DNA from: Voacanga thouarsii | Lineage: Eukaryota > Streptophyta > Magnoliopsida > Gentianales > Apocynaceae | Reading direction: 5' to 3' | Length of the DNA: 64,000 bases | Assembly (NCBI GenBank): GCA_026120185.1 | Contig: JANUWF010001101.1 | Location: 1,302,001-1,366,000, forward strand | Shown here: piece after piece, positions 23,940 through 35,759 of the stretch | How the letters are laid out: every line of letters starts with the position of its first letter | Numbering within the stretch: the stretch's first letter is position 1 | Translations under genes and position numbers: made by a program | Notes under the pieces: model-generated | Told to the model about the DNA's origin: nothing | The model's input: the letters and a program-made list of their open reading frames with translations, nothing else | Databases searched by the model: none

Positions 23940-25877
23940 TGAAGATTAAATGGAAAATAAAATCACAGCAAACATATAAAAAACCAGAAAAATAGAGACG
24001 GAAATGTGAATATTTACCTCTTCGTTTTCTCAAAGCTGGCTGCACTGGGATTAAAAGCACTAGGATAGGTGCACTGGTGGAAACCTCTGGTTTGATTCCT
24101 ACAAGCCTCCTACTGCGTCTGTGCATGTACATAAATGCCAAACTCTTCTTGATTTTCCAATATATGGCTCTGCCTAATCCACTTTTGGTGAAGACTAACA
24201 AGACTAAGGAACGGTTTAAGCCTTTCCTTGACAATATGCTATGGAGCAGTGTCAAGAGAAAAAAAAACCAATTCTCTGTCTCTCAAAGAACGATGCACAG
24301 AGAAGAAGTTTTTCCAAAGAGAAAGGAGTTCTTAGAAGGAGAAGAAACCCGTGTGTCTTGATGCCACTTGAATCACACACGTTTTTTCTCTTTTATCTGC
24401 CAATCCCATAAAAACCAGATAACCTCAAAGCATCATAATATATCCATGACTCTTATCCCAGGCTAATATCCAGGAATTTCTGAATATTAAACAAATGTGA
24501 CTCCTCTTTTCTTGTTAATCGAAAAAAAGCCTCAGATAAAACAGGACTTTAATTTGGTCCATTGGACTCTTAGTTTAGCCTTTTGAACCAAATTAATTAT
24601 TTTAATCTGAACCAAATAAATGGCCCATTAAATAATTAATTTTCCAGCTAAAATAAACCAATCCAATTAACAAGACTATATTAGTTTAGTCCCAGGTCAA
24701 TCTTTAATTATTCAAACTGGGCTAAAGCCTTGAACAATTAATTAACCCACCAAACTAATTTAATTAATTCTCTCTCTCTCTATGGACCTTTATTTTATTT
24801 TAGCCAAATAATTAAATTAGGCTACTTAAATAAAATAAATTCTATTTAATTTAATTTAAGACCAATTCCTTAACCTGAATATAATTAGGACTTGCAGTCT
24901 ATACTAGGGACCAAAAGACACACCGCCTTGGCTACTAAAATGACCAAAATACCATTGTCATATAAATAGCTGTATTTTGCATTTTTAAATATTTTTTAAT
25001 ATCACCATAAGAAAATATTGACCCCAAAGATAATGCCGCGTTAGCAAAGTCTCCAACTTACAAGTGAAATGACTAAAGCACCCCTCTACACATCACTGTG
25101 CATTTGAGAGGAAGAAATGTACTAAGACCTCTGTAAATGATATCTACCATCCTTAGGCTTCTAGTCCAATAATCCATGACGTCCTGGATTTTTTTCGCTT
25201 TCCAAGGGAGCTACCCTAAAGAAAACATCTAAGTCATGTTTCCTAGGGCCTTGGATATTTAGATCATTCAGACAACCACAATGGGTGATATAGTATAGAA
25301 ACTATCTTGTACAAGACTGAAACTCTCTAGTCACATATACCCAATATGTAAGTATATGAGTCCTACGATAGAACCTCAACTAAAGCATATCAAAGTACAT
25401 ACCTCCAGCTTCGTCAGACCACCAATTCATACTCAAGTCGTAGAGTACTAGTCCACACTGTAGCAGTAGTAATCTAGGTTTCTACCATATAGTACTTTAA
25501 AAAACCACTGCTACAGGTCCCGTTCTACGTATTCGAAATACACTTATGTCATGAAGTGAGTAGACTACTCACTGACTAAAGGTAAGCCATTCCTTATTTG
25601 GAATTTATAACACAATAACCTAGACATGATGAGATTTTCATTCTTATCAATTGGTTAAGAACAAACGTTTATGTGTTAAGTAACTCATGATCCATACCTT
25701 ATTGTGAAAAACCATCATTCACATGAACCACTTACTTAAAAATAATAGGTCCTTTCCAAATGTAATTGTGCACAAATAAAATGAAAATTCACAAACAATT
25801 TCTGAGAATAAATTCTTTTATTAAAATATTCAATGTTTACATCAAAAACCTAATCTAATAGGGCATATATCCCAACG
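23940..25877 (-). repeat. 5' LTR of C1
   Basis: About 1.94 kb, from TGAAGATTAAATGG to CCCAACG on the + strand (canonical end CCCAACA). Pairs with 16351-18256. Confidence 0.9.
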
Positions 25878-25882
25878 TTGGC

Positions 25883-26366
25883 TGAGTATGATTAAGAAAA
25901 TACCAAAATCATCGGACAATTCCTAATTTCATGTACATAATATTTGCCTTCCAAAGCAAACCTAACGCCAAGTACCTTCGACCCACCTGGCGCCAAGTAC
26001 ACTCTATTCTTCCTCTAGAGCTTTACTCTATTTTTGTTTAGCAGATAGAATGGACCCAGCACTATGTACACTTTCTAGACCTGGCGCAAGGTCTGTTCTA
26101 GAATCTTCCCTGAAGCTTAGCTCGGTTTCTTCTATTGGACTAGAATGGACCCGGTGCCTAGTCCCTTTGCTGGGCCTGGCACTAGGTATATTCTAAAAGT
26201 TGTTCACTTTCTACTCAGAATCTACTCAAATATGCACATATTTGCCAAAAATAATTTTTACAAGAAAAATGTCAAATAAGAAGGATTATGCCTAGTTATT
26301 ACAACAAATGTATCTTAAAATAACCTCAAATAACTAGAAAAATAATGGTGATTTGAACCCCTATTA
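25883..26366 (-). repeat. 3' LTR of A2, right piece
   Basis: Continues the LTR broken at 16350 and matches 30447-30920, including three blocks with CTGGCGCCAAG-like text (25985, 26090, 26170). Ends CCCCTATTAA; the inner side gives the polypurine tract AGTGTAGGGGAA on the minus strand. Confidence 0.88.
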
Positions 26367-28300
26367 ATTCCCCTACACTTGAACTTTTGTTTGTCCTCAA
26401 GCAAAACACTTTAGGCTAAGAAAAATTATTAAGAAAACACATGCCATTTCTTATTCAAAAATCTTCGTACAGCATACCATGGATTATAACTTCCTTCAAA
26501 CTTTGGTTACAACTCTTGTTATTCATACCTTTTGAAAACAATACAAACTTTATAACTTTTGACAAGATATCACAAAACTCTTTGAAGTCAAACTAATCAA
26601 ATGTATACTTTAGTCTAAAAAAATTATTTCACTCTTCAAGTACAAATATGGATAACATGAATCACATAAGTCAAGCCATCTACCAACTCAAGCATTACAA
26701 ATCCAAAAATTGCACAATTCAAGTCATAATGGAAGGAGAGAACTCCGATATTTTTTTCTCTCTATTTTTTTTCAATGACTTAGGGAATTGATAGCCTCAA
26801 GTGCATGAATTTCGCTTCACACACTGTATTGGCCCCCTTTTAGCCATCACTCATCATTTTTTTCAACAACTTTCCACTAAGCAATTCTTTCTTTCTTTTG
26901 ATTTAGGGAATTCATAGCCTCAAGAAAGTGGATTTCTCTTCACTATTCGTATTGGCTCCCATAATCAAGTAAACAAAAAAAAAATTTTTCTCATCTTCAA
27001 AGAGAAAACAACCAACTTATTCTTTTAATTTTCATCTCACAAGAATGTTTCACAATTTTTTCTCTATAATCTTTCCTCTCAAGGATATTTTATCAACTCA
27101 CATTCCTCATCATAACTCAAAGCTAAGCAAAATTTAAACTTATAATACAAGAGTTAGCTAATAAACTCTTCCCAAATTCATCATATCCTCCATATTCAAA
27201 CTAGATGAGTCAAATAACATTCAAACAGCAATGAATAAACAAGATTAATCAAGATTCTCAAGTCTTGCAAAATATCTTATCCAACAAAAACAATTTCATC
27301 AAAATCCACCTAATGAATGACAAAACTCATATCCAAGTAAGAAAAAGAATTATAACCTTACTTAACAATGAAAACTACTGAAAATCACAAAAATGATAGG
27401 GAAATATTTCTTCAACCTCATTCTCCCTCCACACTTAAACTGGACATTGTCTTCAATGACCAAAGATAGAACAATAAAAGTACAGCCAAGAAGACCAAAA
27501 TAAATAAAGAGGAAAAAGAAAGAGAAGGAAGTACCTTCATTGCGAATTAGCTCCAAAAGTTCCAAACTTTTTAATCTTCACATTTTCAAAATTTTCAAGG
27601 AACTTGCAACAAAGTTGTTTTTCAATCAAAGTCTTTTAAAACAAATTTTTCCAAACAACGAATTGGTGAGAAAAAAAAAAATTTCCAAAGAAGCTCAATA
27701 CTAAGAAAATACTAAGATAATTGATAAAAACTTGGTGAAAGAACATCACCAAACCACTCCACCACATGTAAATTAAACAATGTCCTCATTGGCAAAAAAA
27801 TAAATAAATAAGAACGCATCTCCAAAGGGACTAAAAATAATAAAGGGGTAGAAAGTTTAAGTAATACTTCCCAAGTGCAATAACATGCCAATAGATATTA
27901 AAATTACAAATAGAGAGAATGGTTTGTTCAAGAGGACTTTATTCCTACCTATAAAACAAAACACAAATACAAGGAAAATAATAATAAAATAAAAACACAC
28001 CTAAATAAAATAAAACAACCTAAAAAATACCAAAAAATCCTAAGAAAGCAAATAAAGAAATGACTTGCTCCCCCACACTTAAGATAGAAAATATTTTTCT
28101 TATTTGGGAAAAATAACACATAACAACCGAAACAAACCTAAACCAAAAATAAATATACAAACTTTTTCCACCCATCATGCTCCCTCATTAAACAATTTGA
28201 AAAGAAATTAAAGTTCAAAATAGAAGATAGGCATGATGAATGTAGAAAGAAAGAAAGGTTTTTGAAAAAGGTCATGTTCATGAAAACAATTTTTCTTAGT
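26367..28300 (-). other. A2 non-coding interior
   Basis: AT-rich and without credible frames. 26380-27470 is homologous to A1 850-1900. CTCCACACTTAAACTGGAC at 27426 has counterparts at 1861 and, in part, near 28068. Confidence 0.6.
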
Positions 28301-28326
28301 AAAACGAAACACATGAACCTCATTCT

Positions 28327-28660
28327 CTAACATTCTTTTAGACACACAAATATTTTTGCAAATAAATGCACATGGTCTCTAAAGAATGCATCAAACGTGA
28401 AATCACCATTTAACCGTTCAAAAGATTTGTCACAATGAAAATTTCCCCTTAAACTTAGCAATTGAGTTCTTAAATAAGGGATTAAGAAATCTTTACTTTG
28501 CAATACAAGATCTATAAAAACGAAGTTACCTCCATTTGAATGGGGTGAAAGGTAGAAATTACAGCCATTCTCCAAGGACTTCTTACGATGTAGTGTTGAA
28601 GGATCCAACTCCTTGATGCGTGATAAATTCAATACATCAGCATTTGGACCCTTATTCTCT
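28327..28660 (-). pseudogene. unidentified frame in A2 interior
   Basis: An open stretch continuing from GPNADVLNLSRIKELDPSTL to a stop at 28327, about 110 codons. I do not recognise it. It follows the frame at 28667-29038 in the same direction and could be its frameshifted continuation. Confidence 0.3.
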
Positions 28661-28666
28661 AAGAAT

Positions 28667-29038
28667 TGAGAAAAACCTAAAAAAATCATGTGATAAAGAG
28701 AGATTAGAATTATTAGTACATAGTAGAGAATTGAATACCTCTTTTTCCATATTGGATAATTGTTCCTCATATCCTCTCTCTTTTCCTTGGGGATTCTCTT
28801 GTTCAAGTGTATGGGCCTTTATAGCATTCTCAACCGACTTGGTGAGTTGTGTTCTTTGATGGCTCAATCATTGGGATGCTTCTCTATGCCACTTAATGGA
28901 GGAAGTTGAATTGGCGACAAAAGAATGCATTGAGGCTTCAACTGACGTCTTACAAAAAGCATCGATCTGAGATTACAACTTTGCCAAATTCTCATCATTA
29001 AAACTCCTTTGATCTTGTGCCCAAATGTAGTGGTCCAT
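28667..29038 (-). pseudogene. A2 first ORF: unknown charged, helical protein, two in-frame stops
   Basis: From ATG at 29038 the minus strand reads about 123 codons in one frame with only two stops (TAA after LAKL, TGA after REASQ). It starts MDHYIWAQDQRSFNDENLAK and later has LTKSVENAIKAHTLEQENPQ, rich in Glu, Gln, Lys and Asn and probably helical. It sits about 300 bases from the PBS, where gag would begin, yet has no Gag core or zinc knuckle. It may be a replacement ORF of the non-autonomous family or a remodelled gag start. Function unknown. Confidence 0.4.
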
Positions 29039-29331
29039 GATGATATCAATCTCGCACAAAAATTAAATAAAAAATAAACAAAAATAATCTAAAAAGTAAA
29101 TAATAGAAAATTAAAGAAAAGAAAAACACACGCATTCACAAACTATCTAAATACAAAAGTTAGCAGTATTTACAGTATAAAATGAAGTAAGCTAGTCAAT
29201 TAAATCACATAATATACCCAACAACAAGATAGAAAACCGATTTACACAAAGAATAGATATACAAGTTTACATATAGATATATAGACATATAAACATAGTT
29301 AAATTAACAAAATCCAAGCTTTCATGATATT

Positions 29332-29351
29332 GTTCCTCAACAACGGCGCCA
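29332..29351 (-). other. primer binding site of A2 (tRNA-Asp type)
   Basis: The minus strand reads TGGCGCCGTTGTTGAGGAAC, agreeing with the tRNA-Asp 3' end over the first 11 bases and then diverging slightly. Confidence 0.8.
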
Positions 29352-29357
29352 AAAACT

Positions 29358-30920
29358 TGATACGTAAATTTTGGTTGCATAAAAATCATCAATATTAAAT
29401 CCATCCATTAGTGAAGTTTTAATTAAAACATTAATCCCAAAATACACATACGAGCATGTATACTCATCGCAAGTATATTATAGGGAATTAACGAGTATCA
29501 ATCGTCAAAGGAACAAGTACACATTAATCACTTTTTATTCATTATTTAATCGACCCAATAAAGTGAGAAAATAATGAAAAGAAAAATAAAGAAGTATATA
29601 CAATTCAAGGATGTGGGATTTTGCAATTTAGACAAAAGCTTTTGAAAACATGATCATAAATCACTTAGACAATATCACAATCAATTATTATCTTGGTCTC
29701 ATGAAGGATTTAATATAGATCCACTTCGTTTGCAATCTATGGAATCACTATCTTCTAGTTAAATTAGTGTACATATTATGTCTCGACCAACTTGTCCAAA
29801 AGATGCATTAAAATCAATCCTCATCTAAACCCCTATATTCTAGATGATTTAAAACATGAAATTAGTCAATGAATCCATATTCTAGCAATCATCAATCAAC
29901 TTTTGATTACTAATATTTTAGACAATTAACCTCTTTTCCAAGTAAGTTAAGAGATAACAAATATGAAACTAATTAATTGAAGTCATTATCCACCTCTTTT
30001 TCAAGCAAGTTAATAACAAAACTTAATCAACCAACTCTATAAGAAAAACAAATAATCAAATCCCAAGAACAATAATCAATTGATCATAAGACTAAATTAA
30101 TAAATAACTCATGAAAAATAAAAAATATGTTAAATTACAATAGACATTGAATACATGATTGTCTAAGGAAAAAAAAACAAAAGTAAAAGAAAGTACTCAT
30201 AGACAAGTCTCTTTCTTCCTCCTTGAAGACTCTCTTGAACAACCCTCCTTGAAGACTCTCTTGAACAATTCTCCTTGATTTAGGTGAATTCCTCCTTCAA
30301 TAAGAGATTGAGAATTTTTGCTTATGGATTCCACCTATCTCTATTGTACCTTTAGGTATATCCCCTAATACTTGTGTTTTCTTGTGGTTTTATGGGCCTC
30401 TTGGATGCTAAATTCGTGGCTTAGGAAGTCTTAACCGAGTAGGATTCAGAAAATACCAAAATTATTGAACAATTCCTAATTTCATGTACAGAATATTCGC
30501 CTTTCAGAGCCTACTTGGCGCTGGCTACCTTCGACCTAACTGGTGGTAAGTGCACTTTATCGTTCATCTGGAGTTTTGCTTTGTTTTTATTCAGCAAACA
30601 GATTGGACCTAGTGCTAAGTACACTTGCCAAACCTGGTGCTAGGTCTATTCTAATATTTTCCCTAAAGCTTTGCTCCGTTTCTTCTGTTGGACCAGAATG
30701 GACCCAGCGCCTGGTCCCTTGGCTGGGCCTGGCACCAGTTACATTATGAAATTTGTTCACTTTCTGCTCGAAATCTACTCAAATCTGTACATATTTGCCA
30801 AAAACACTTTTTACATGTAAAATGTCAAATAGGAAAGAATATGCTTAGTTATTATAACAAATGTATCTTAAAATAACTTCAAATAACTAGAAAAAATAAT
30901 GGTAATTTTAGCCCATGTCA
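29358..30920 (-). repeat. 5' LTR of A2
   Basis: 1563 bases, TGATACGTAAATT to CATGTCA on the + strand. At about 30220-30270 a block of nearly 30 bases (CCTTGAAGACTCTCTTGAAC) is duplicated in tandem; the 3' LTR has it once (16160), so the duplication happened after insertion or within this LTR. Confidence 0.9.
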
Positions 30921-30925
30921 CAAAT

Positions 30926-31660
30926 CTGCAATGTAAGAAGCATTATTAGTTTTTGAGCAAGATATGAAATATGTCATCATGGAAAAATAGTTTATCACAA
31001 CAAATATTGAATCCTCTCCATTTTTTGTTCCTTAAAATAAAGTGCATAGAGATATCAATCCAATGTGCAAAAGGAATGTGTAAAGAGGTATATAGTCCAT
31101 GAGGTAGGGAAGTAGACATAGTTTTCTTACAAGTAATACATTGTCCACAATGCTTTTCAACATTCATTTTCATCTAGGACCAAAAGAAATGTTATTGAAG
31201 AATTTCAAAGGTTTTGGCTATACCAAAGTGTCCCATTAACCCTCTTCCATATGCTTCCTTAACTAGTAATAACCTAATTCAACTCTTAAGCACACAAAGA
31301 TTTCCTTCCTTAAACAAAAATCCCTTATGCCTATAAAATTTCTCGAAGGCACCCTTTTCACAAGCAAGAAATATGGGACCAAAATCCTCATCATTTGCAT
31401 ACATGTCTTTCAACAATGCAAAACTAAGTAGCCTAGCATCCAAAAAGTTAAGCAAAGTATACCTTCATAAGAGTGCATCCTCCACAGTATTTTCCTTACC
31501 TTTCTTGTACTTAATGACATATGGAAAATCTGCTATGAATTCCAACAATCTAGCATATCGTTTGTTCAATTTGTATAGTCCCTTAAGCTGTATAAGGGAT
31601 TCTTGGTCAGTGTGGACAACAAACTCTTTGGAAAGTGTTGATTCTTATTAATATTTATTG
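30926..31660 (-). pseudogene. pol: CRM-like RNase H and integrase start (R1, upstream half)
   Basis: Minus strand. From about 31650: [17 protein letters not shown] (RNase H), [31 protein letters not shown], then the linker YRHKGFLFKEGNLCV and GLMGHFGIAKTFEIL, and the integrase zinc finger and core start (MNVEKHCGQCITCKK, LPHGLYTSL, WIDISMHFIL). The DISMDF catalytic Asp is preserved. This is typical CRM-type chromovirus text. It joins conceptually to 15367 across A2. Reverse transcriptase upstream is missing; R2 begins within 100 bases in the opposite direction. Confidence 0.85.
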
Positions 31661-31719
31661 ATCAAGAAATTTGCATGCATAAAGGCTCCGAAAACAAAGC
31701 AATCCCATAACTCAACCAT

Positions 31720-33070
31720 TGCACAAAGAAGAGGATATAGGGAGCAAGATAGCCCTAGGCTGAGGGAAGGAAACAATGCCACACCCCCATTATCTAAATA
31801 ACAAGGAGAGGGTTGGGATGAACATTTCTTAGGAGGCTATCCACCTATGCCATTGAGGGGAAAAAGGCAAAGGTTGAGAGAGAGAAGAGGTAGAGTTTTC
31901 GACAGGTTTGAATAGAGAGATAGCAAATGTGGTTGATTTACATTCTTATGAGACATTAGAGGAGATGGAACACATGGTCATAAAGATTAAGGGACAACTT
32001 AAAAAGGAAGTCTCATTCCAAAAACACCCCCTACACCAATCTATTCTTCAACCACTGATCTAAAGTGGGAGAAGAACTGCCAAAGCTACAAAAACCACCA
32101 AGAGAATCCTACAAGCCTAGAGAAGAGTGAACAAAAGAAAAATCTAGAGAGGAGTGGGCCAAGGAAAAGGACAAAGGTATAGAGAGGCCAACAAGGTATA
32201 GAGACATCAAATGCTTTAAATGTGTTGGAAATAGACACACCTCCTATGAGTTTCCAAACAAGAAATTGATGTTTACTAATGCCCAAGATGATATATCGTT
32301 CAGTGAAGAAGGGTATGATGTTGGGAAGGAAAATAAGGGACATAATGGAGATAGTGATATTAGTGGGGAAGGAATTATTATGCCACTAATTCATTCACTA
32401 GTCGAAGTTTCTATCAAGGAAATGAGTGCTTGTGAAGTATAGGATGTTTGTTAAGAAGAGGTGAAGGGAAGCTTATAAAGAAATAACATATTTTACTCTC
32501 ATTGCCTAATTAACCAAAAGCCATATGTTGCTATTATTGATGGAGGAAGTTTTACAAATGTGGTGAGTGCTAGCCTTGTGGAGGAATTGGGCTTATATAA
32601 GATAAAAGATAATAACCCCTATAGATTGTAGTGGTTTCATGATAGTAGGAAGTTGAGGGTGAACAAACAAATGTTGTTGACAATTGAGATGAGGAAATAT
32701 GTAGACGAAATCATTTGTGATGTAGTCCCTATCCAAGCTGGACATCTAATTTTGGGGAGGCCATTGCAATTTGAGATGAGTATGTTGCATGATGGGAGGA
32801 GGAATTTATACTCGGTTATGAAAGGGAGCATGTTATATACCCTTCTATCTCTACCCCTAAGTGAAGTTAGAGAAGTGCAAAGAAAATATAGGGGACAAAG
32901 AGAAAAGGAAGGGTGTTGATGAGAGTAGAAAGTAAGAGAAAAAATGAGGAGGGAAAAGAAAGAGTGCAAAAAGAGACCTTAATATAAGAGGAAGCCAAGA
33001 AGAAGAATAAAACAATAAGAGAAGAGGGAGATATGATGAAAGTGACTCTTTTGTGCTTGTAAAATAATAA
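31720..33070 (+). pseudogene. gag: CRM-like gag end and protease (R2), broken
   Basis: Plus strand. Gag C-terminus: REIANVVDLHSYETLEEMEH, then IKIKGQLKKEVSF; a zinc knuckle IKCFKCVGNRHTSYEF near 32210-32260 whose last Cys is Phe. The protease follows with VAIIDGGSFTNVVSASLVEE near 32530-32585 and DVVPIQAGHLILGRPLQFE near 32720-32775. These are CRM-family signatures. Stops lie between the blocks. Reverse transcriptase, RNase H and integrase are absent; by 33200 the sequence already resembles the 3' end of such elements (HSRTNL). Confidence 0.8.
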
Positions 33071-33397
33071 TGATGAGTGAGCTCCCACAAAAAAAAAAAA
33101 AGAGTGAAGGTGAAAGGGGAGATTAAACTTTATGTGGGGAAATATATGCTAATATTTTATCTTTGCACCAAAACTTCTTTCTTGAACTCTTATGTAGGTG
33201 CTCATTCGAGAACAAATTTGTACAAAGAATGGAAAAATAATAGGAATCTATCCAAGCAATATGCCAAAGCTAAAGAAGGGGGATGGAACTACAAGCTATA
33301 CCTCATGGCGCCTTGGAAGAATCCAAGGTATGGAGGCTTGCAAGGGAGAGTTCAAGCAAAACTAACTAACAAGCCAAGAAATATAAAGAGTGTGAAG

Positions 33398-34250
33398 TGA
33401 TGGGTGCCTAAGAGAAAGCCAAAGAATGCTACTTTTGGCGACAATCTGAGTGGAAGGCCAAAACAGCACAAGGGAAGGTTGAAAACAAGCAAATGTATAG
33501 GCTGTTTGAAGAACAGTACTGAACCAGCACCAGCCCAGCAAGGCGAACCGGTGTCAGCTCTTCTCAGCCTATTAGCCAATTTGATCAAAACACAGCCGAC
33601 CCTAGCTTACTTAGCTAAACCGAAGTTGGCCCACTTCGGGCAGTGCCCTGCTTTGTTTAATTTTCTTATTTTTGTTTTGTTTTGTTCCAATTAAATTTTC
33701 ACGACTTTTGTTATGTAATAGGAATACTTTAGACCTTTTAAATGTATCAATGGCTGAGATTACTTCTCACCCTAAATAGGGTTGAATGGCTATATATATA
33801 CACCATTATAATATTTCATATGTAAGTTGAATATTATTTTTAGATCAAAGAGAGACTCTAGTGAGAGTTCTTGTGGTTCTTCCTTGAAGGCCAAGACTAA
33901 TCTTAGAATTCCATTTCTTACTTTTGATTTGTGTCTTTAAACTCATAAAGATATATCAAACTAACCTATCAAAATAGCATTTTAGTTTTTTACTAATCTA
34001 AGGGTCTAGAGTAGAGTTTATCTTTGGTTGCCTAGTTCATCTACTTCAATTGTTCTTCACTCCTTAGTTGGTTTGAGTATTCTTAGGTATGAATTCGTAG
34101 ACTCAATTCCTATTTTCTAGTGATATGGGTTCTCTAATTAACCTAGAGTATTAGTTTTTGAATTAGGTGAGTTTGTTTTGCTTCAAAATCCTTGTTTTGA
34201 ACTTCAAAGTGGGTCATGTATTTATCCCCAAAATTAGGCATGAAATTCAT
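33398..34250 (+). repeat. probable LTR of R2
   Basis: Starts about TGATGGGTGCC just after the 3' coding end. It contains a TATATATA near 33790 followed by an untranslated part (AAGAGAGACTCTAGTGAGAG), and ends near 34250 with ATTTATCCCCAAAATTAGG, similar in design to CRM LTRs. A GC-rich patch lies at 33515-33560. No second copy is in the window, so ends are approximate. Confidence 0.5.
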
Positions 34251-35180
34251 CAATTAAACAGCCATAAAGCAAGATCATATCACAGCGTGACATTAATGTG
34301 ATACCTCAATCTCACATGTAATTTTGATGATAAGTCTAAATAGTATATAATGATGGTCTGAGTACCCATTGTCAACTTAGAATATCTATTTTAGCCTATC
34401 GTGGACGGTGACCAAGTTGTTGACTATGGGTACTACAAGGTCTATAGTCACGGTCTTGGGCCGATGGCCACGGGGCGTGATGTAGGCCTTTATTTGATTT
34501 TTGCAGTCCTTATTTATGTACCTCCTACATTCTCATCTTTTAAAAGGACCAACTGATCTGGAAGCCCACTTCATCAAAATTTTCATCTTTCTCAACTCAA
34601 TCTATGGTAAATAATTTGTGTTCTTTTGATCACTTTCTGAATTCAATATGGCATTCTAGGCTTCCAACAAACGTACGTTTGTTTATGTGGAAGCTAATTA
34701 ACGGCATTTTACCTCTAGACAATGTTCTCCAGTGTTTAGGCTTCTATTTAGCCTTAAAATGATTATTATACAATTAAGAACAAGAATCTTTGTTGCATTT
34801 TTTTTCTTTCACTATCCAGTGGCCATGCATTTAGGGAGAGCATTCTCGAACCATTTAAATAGCAAAAATAATACTACTTTAACCCAAAATTTCCTACTAT
34901 TTTCCTAAAGGAGCTTTGGTTTTTTTCTGGTTCTAAGAGAGCAATCTACAAGGTATTAGTTGCAACAATTCCATGGCATATTTGAAAAGAACATAATTTT
35001 CTATTATATGAAGGCAAACGAATTTTGGTGATTTGATTGAAAAAAAATATTAACCTTTTCATTAAAGACTTTTCTCAGAATTTCTCTTCAACTTCTTCTC
35101 TTTTTTACTAAGATCTTTTGCTCATCTCAACCACACTTGGTCTTTAGAAAGAATCTTTTCTGCTCAGTCAATCTAATGGA
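34251..35180. other. unassigned DNA
   Basis: No gene seen. 34390-34480 is locally GC-rich (GGGCCGATGGCCACGGGGCG) and could belong to another LTR, but no partner is present. Confidence 0.35.
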
Positions 35181-35189
35181 AGAACTTAG

Positions 35190-35751
35190 TTGAAGGTCTT
35201 CATTACATCTTGAATATTGACAGTGTATCAAATGGTAATCACAGTCTAGCTGGAACTAGTGGGGTTATCCGTCTCCCAAATCAGATTGAAGGTGGTTACT
35301 ACATCTTGAATACTGATAGTGTATCAACTGGCAATCCCAGTCCAGCTGGAGCTAATAGGTTATCTATCTATGTTTTAATGTGGAAGCTGAAGCTAAGCTC
35401 TCTTACACGGTTTAAAATTTTTTACAGCTAGAATGATTAATTTTGTTCAAATTCAAACAGACTCAATTGTTCTTTGTTAGCAGTTTCTTGGAAATGCACA
35501 ATATCACATGGCATTTGAAAGAATTTTTCCATCGTACCAAATTTCTTGTTTGCAGAATGCCTTCAATCACAATAGTTCATAATTTTCAGGAAGGCAACAA
35601 GTTGGTAGACTTTATAGCAAATAAGGGTTGCAGTGCCTTATCTCCTATTTCTTATACAAAATTCTCAAACTTGCTTCTTGAAGCTAATAGCATATGTAAT
35701 TTAGATAGGATGAATATTCCCTCACTATATATAAAACTTCTACCAACTTGA
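35190..35751 (+). pseudogene. plant RNase H-type domain relic (LINE-associated or host)
   Basis: Frames give LNIDSVSNGNHSLAGTSGVI and, 96 bases later, LNTDSVSTGNPSPAGANR, both versions of the RNase H opening 'LNTDGxxxGNPGxAGxGGVIR', followed by LKLSSL and by 35443-35751 with MHNITWHLKEFFHRTKFLV and NFQEGNKLVDFIANKGCSA, the usual end of plant RNase H domains from LINE-type elements. The opening is duplicated in tandem. The catalytic Asp of the first motif is kept but the following Gly is Ser. No reverse transcriptase is upstream. Confidence 0.65.
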
Positions 35752-35759
35752 TTCTTTAA

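Larger units (their letters stand above)
16351..25877 (-). mobile_element. Angela-like Ty1/copia element C1
   Basis: Minus strand, 9.5 kb: 5' LTR 23940-25877, PBS 23926-23939 (ATTGGTATCAGAGC, initiator tRNA-Met), a long leader, a broken polyprotein (22142 to 18182) and the 3' LTR 16351-18256. The LTR start TGTTGGGATATATG, the nearly 1.9-kb LTRs and Gag wording resemble the Angela lineage. The flanks TTAGC (16346-16350) and TTGGC (25878-25882) look like a 5-bp target duplication with one change. Both outer termini have decayed (TG to TA, CA to CG). Confidence 0.9.
15373..30920 (-). mobile_element. non-autonomous Athila-related LTR element A2 (LARD-like), split by copia C1
   Basis: Minus strand: 5' LTR 29358-30920, PBS 29332-29351, interior 26367-29331 without gag or pol, and a 3' LTR in two pieces (15373-16350 and 25883-26366) around the C1 insertion. 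A perfect 5-bp target duplication CAAAT flanks it (15368-15372 and 30921-30925). Without C1 the element is about 6.0 kb. Long LTRs, PBS, polypurine tract and a non-coding interior fit a large retrotransposon derivative. It inserted into the integrase gene of R1. Confidence 0.9.

Noticed and set aside
32637..33090. Hydrophobic minus-strand frames
   Set aside because: They are antisense to the CRM-like protease and following purine-rich sequence of R2.
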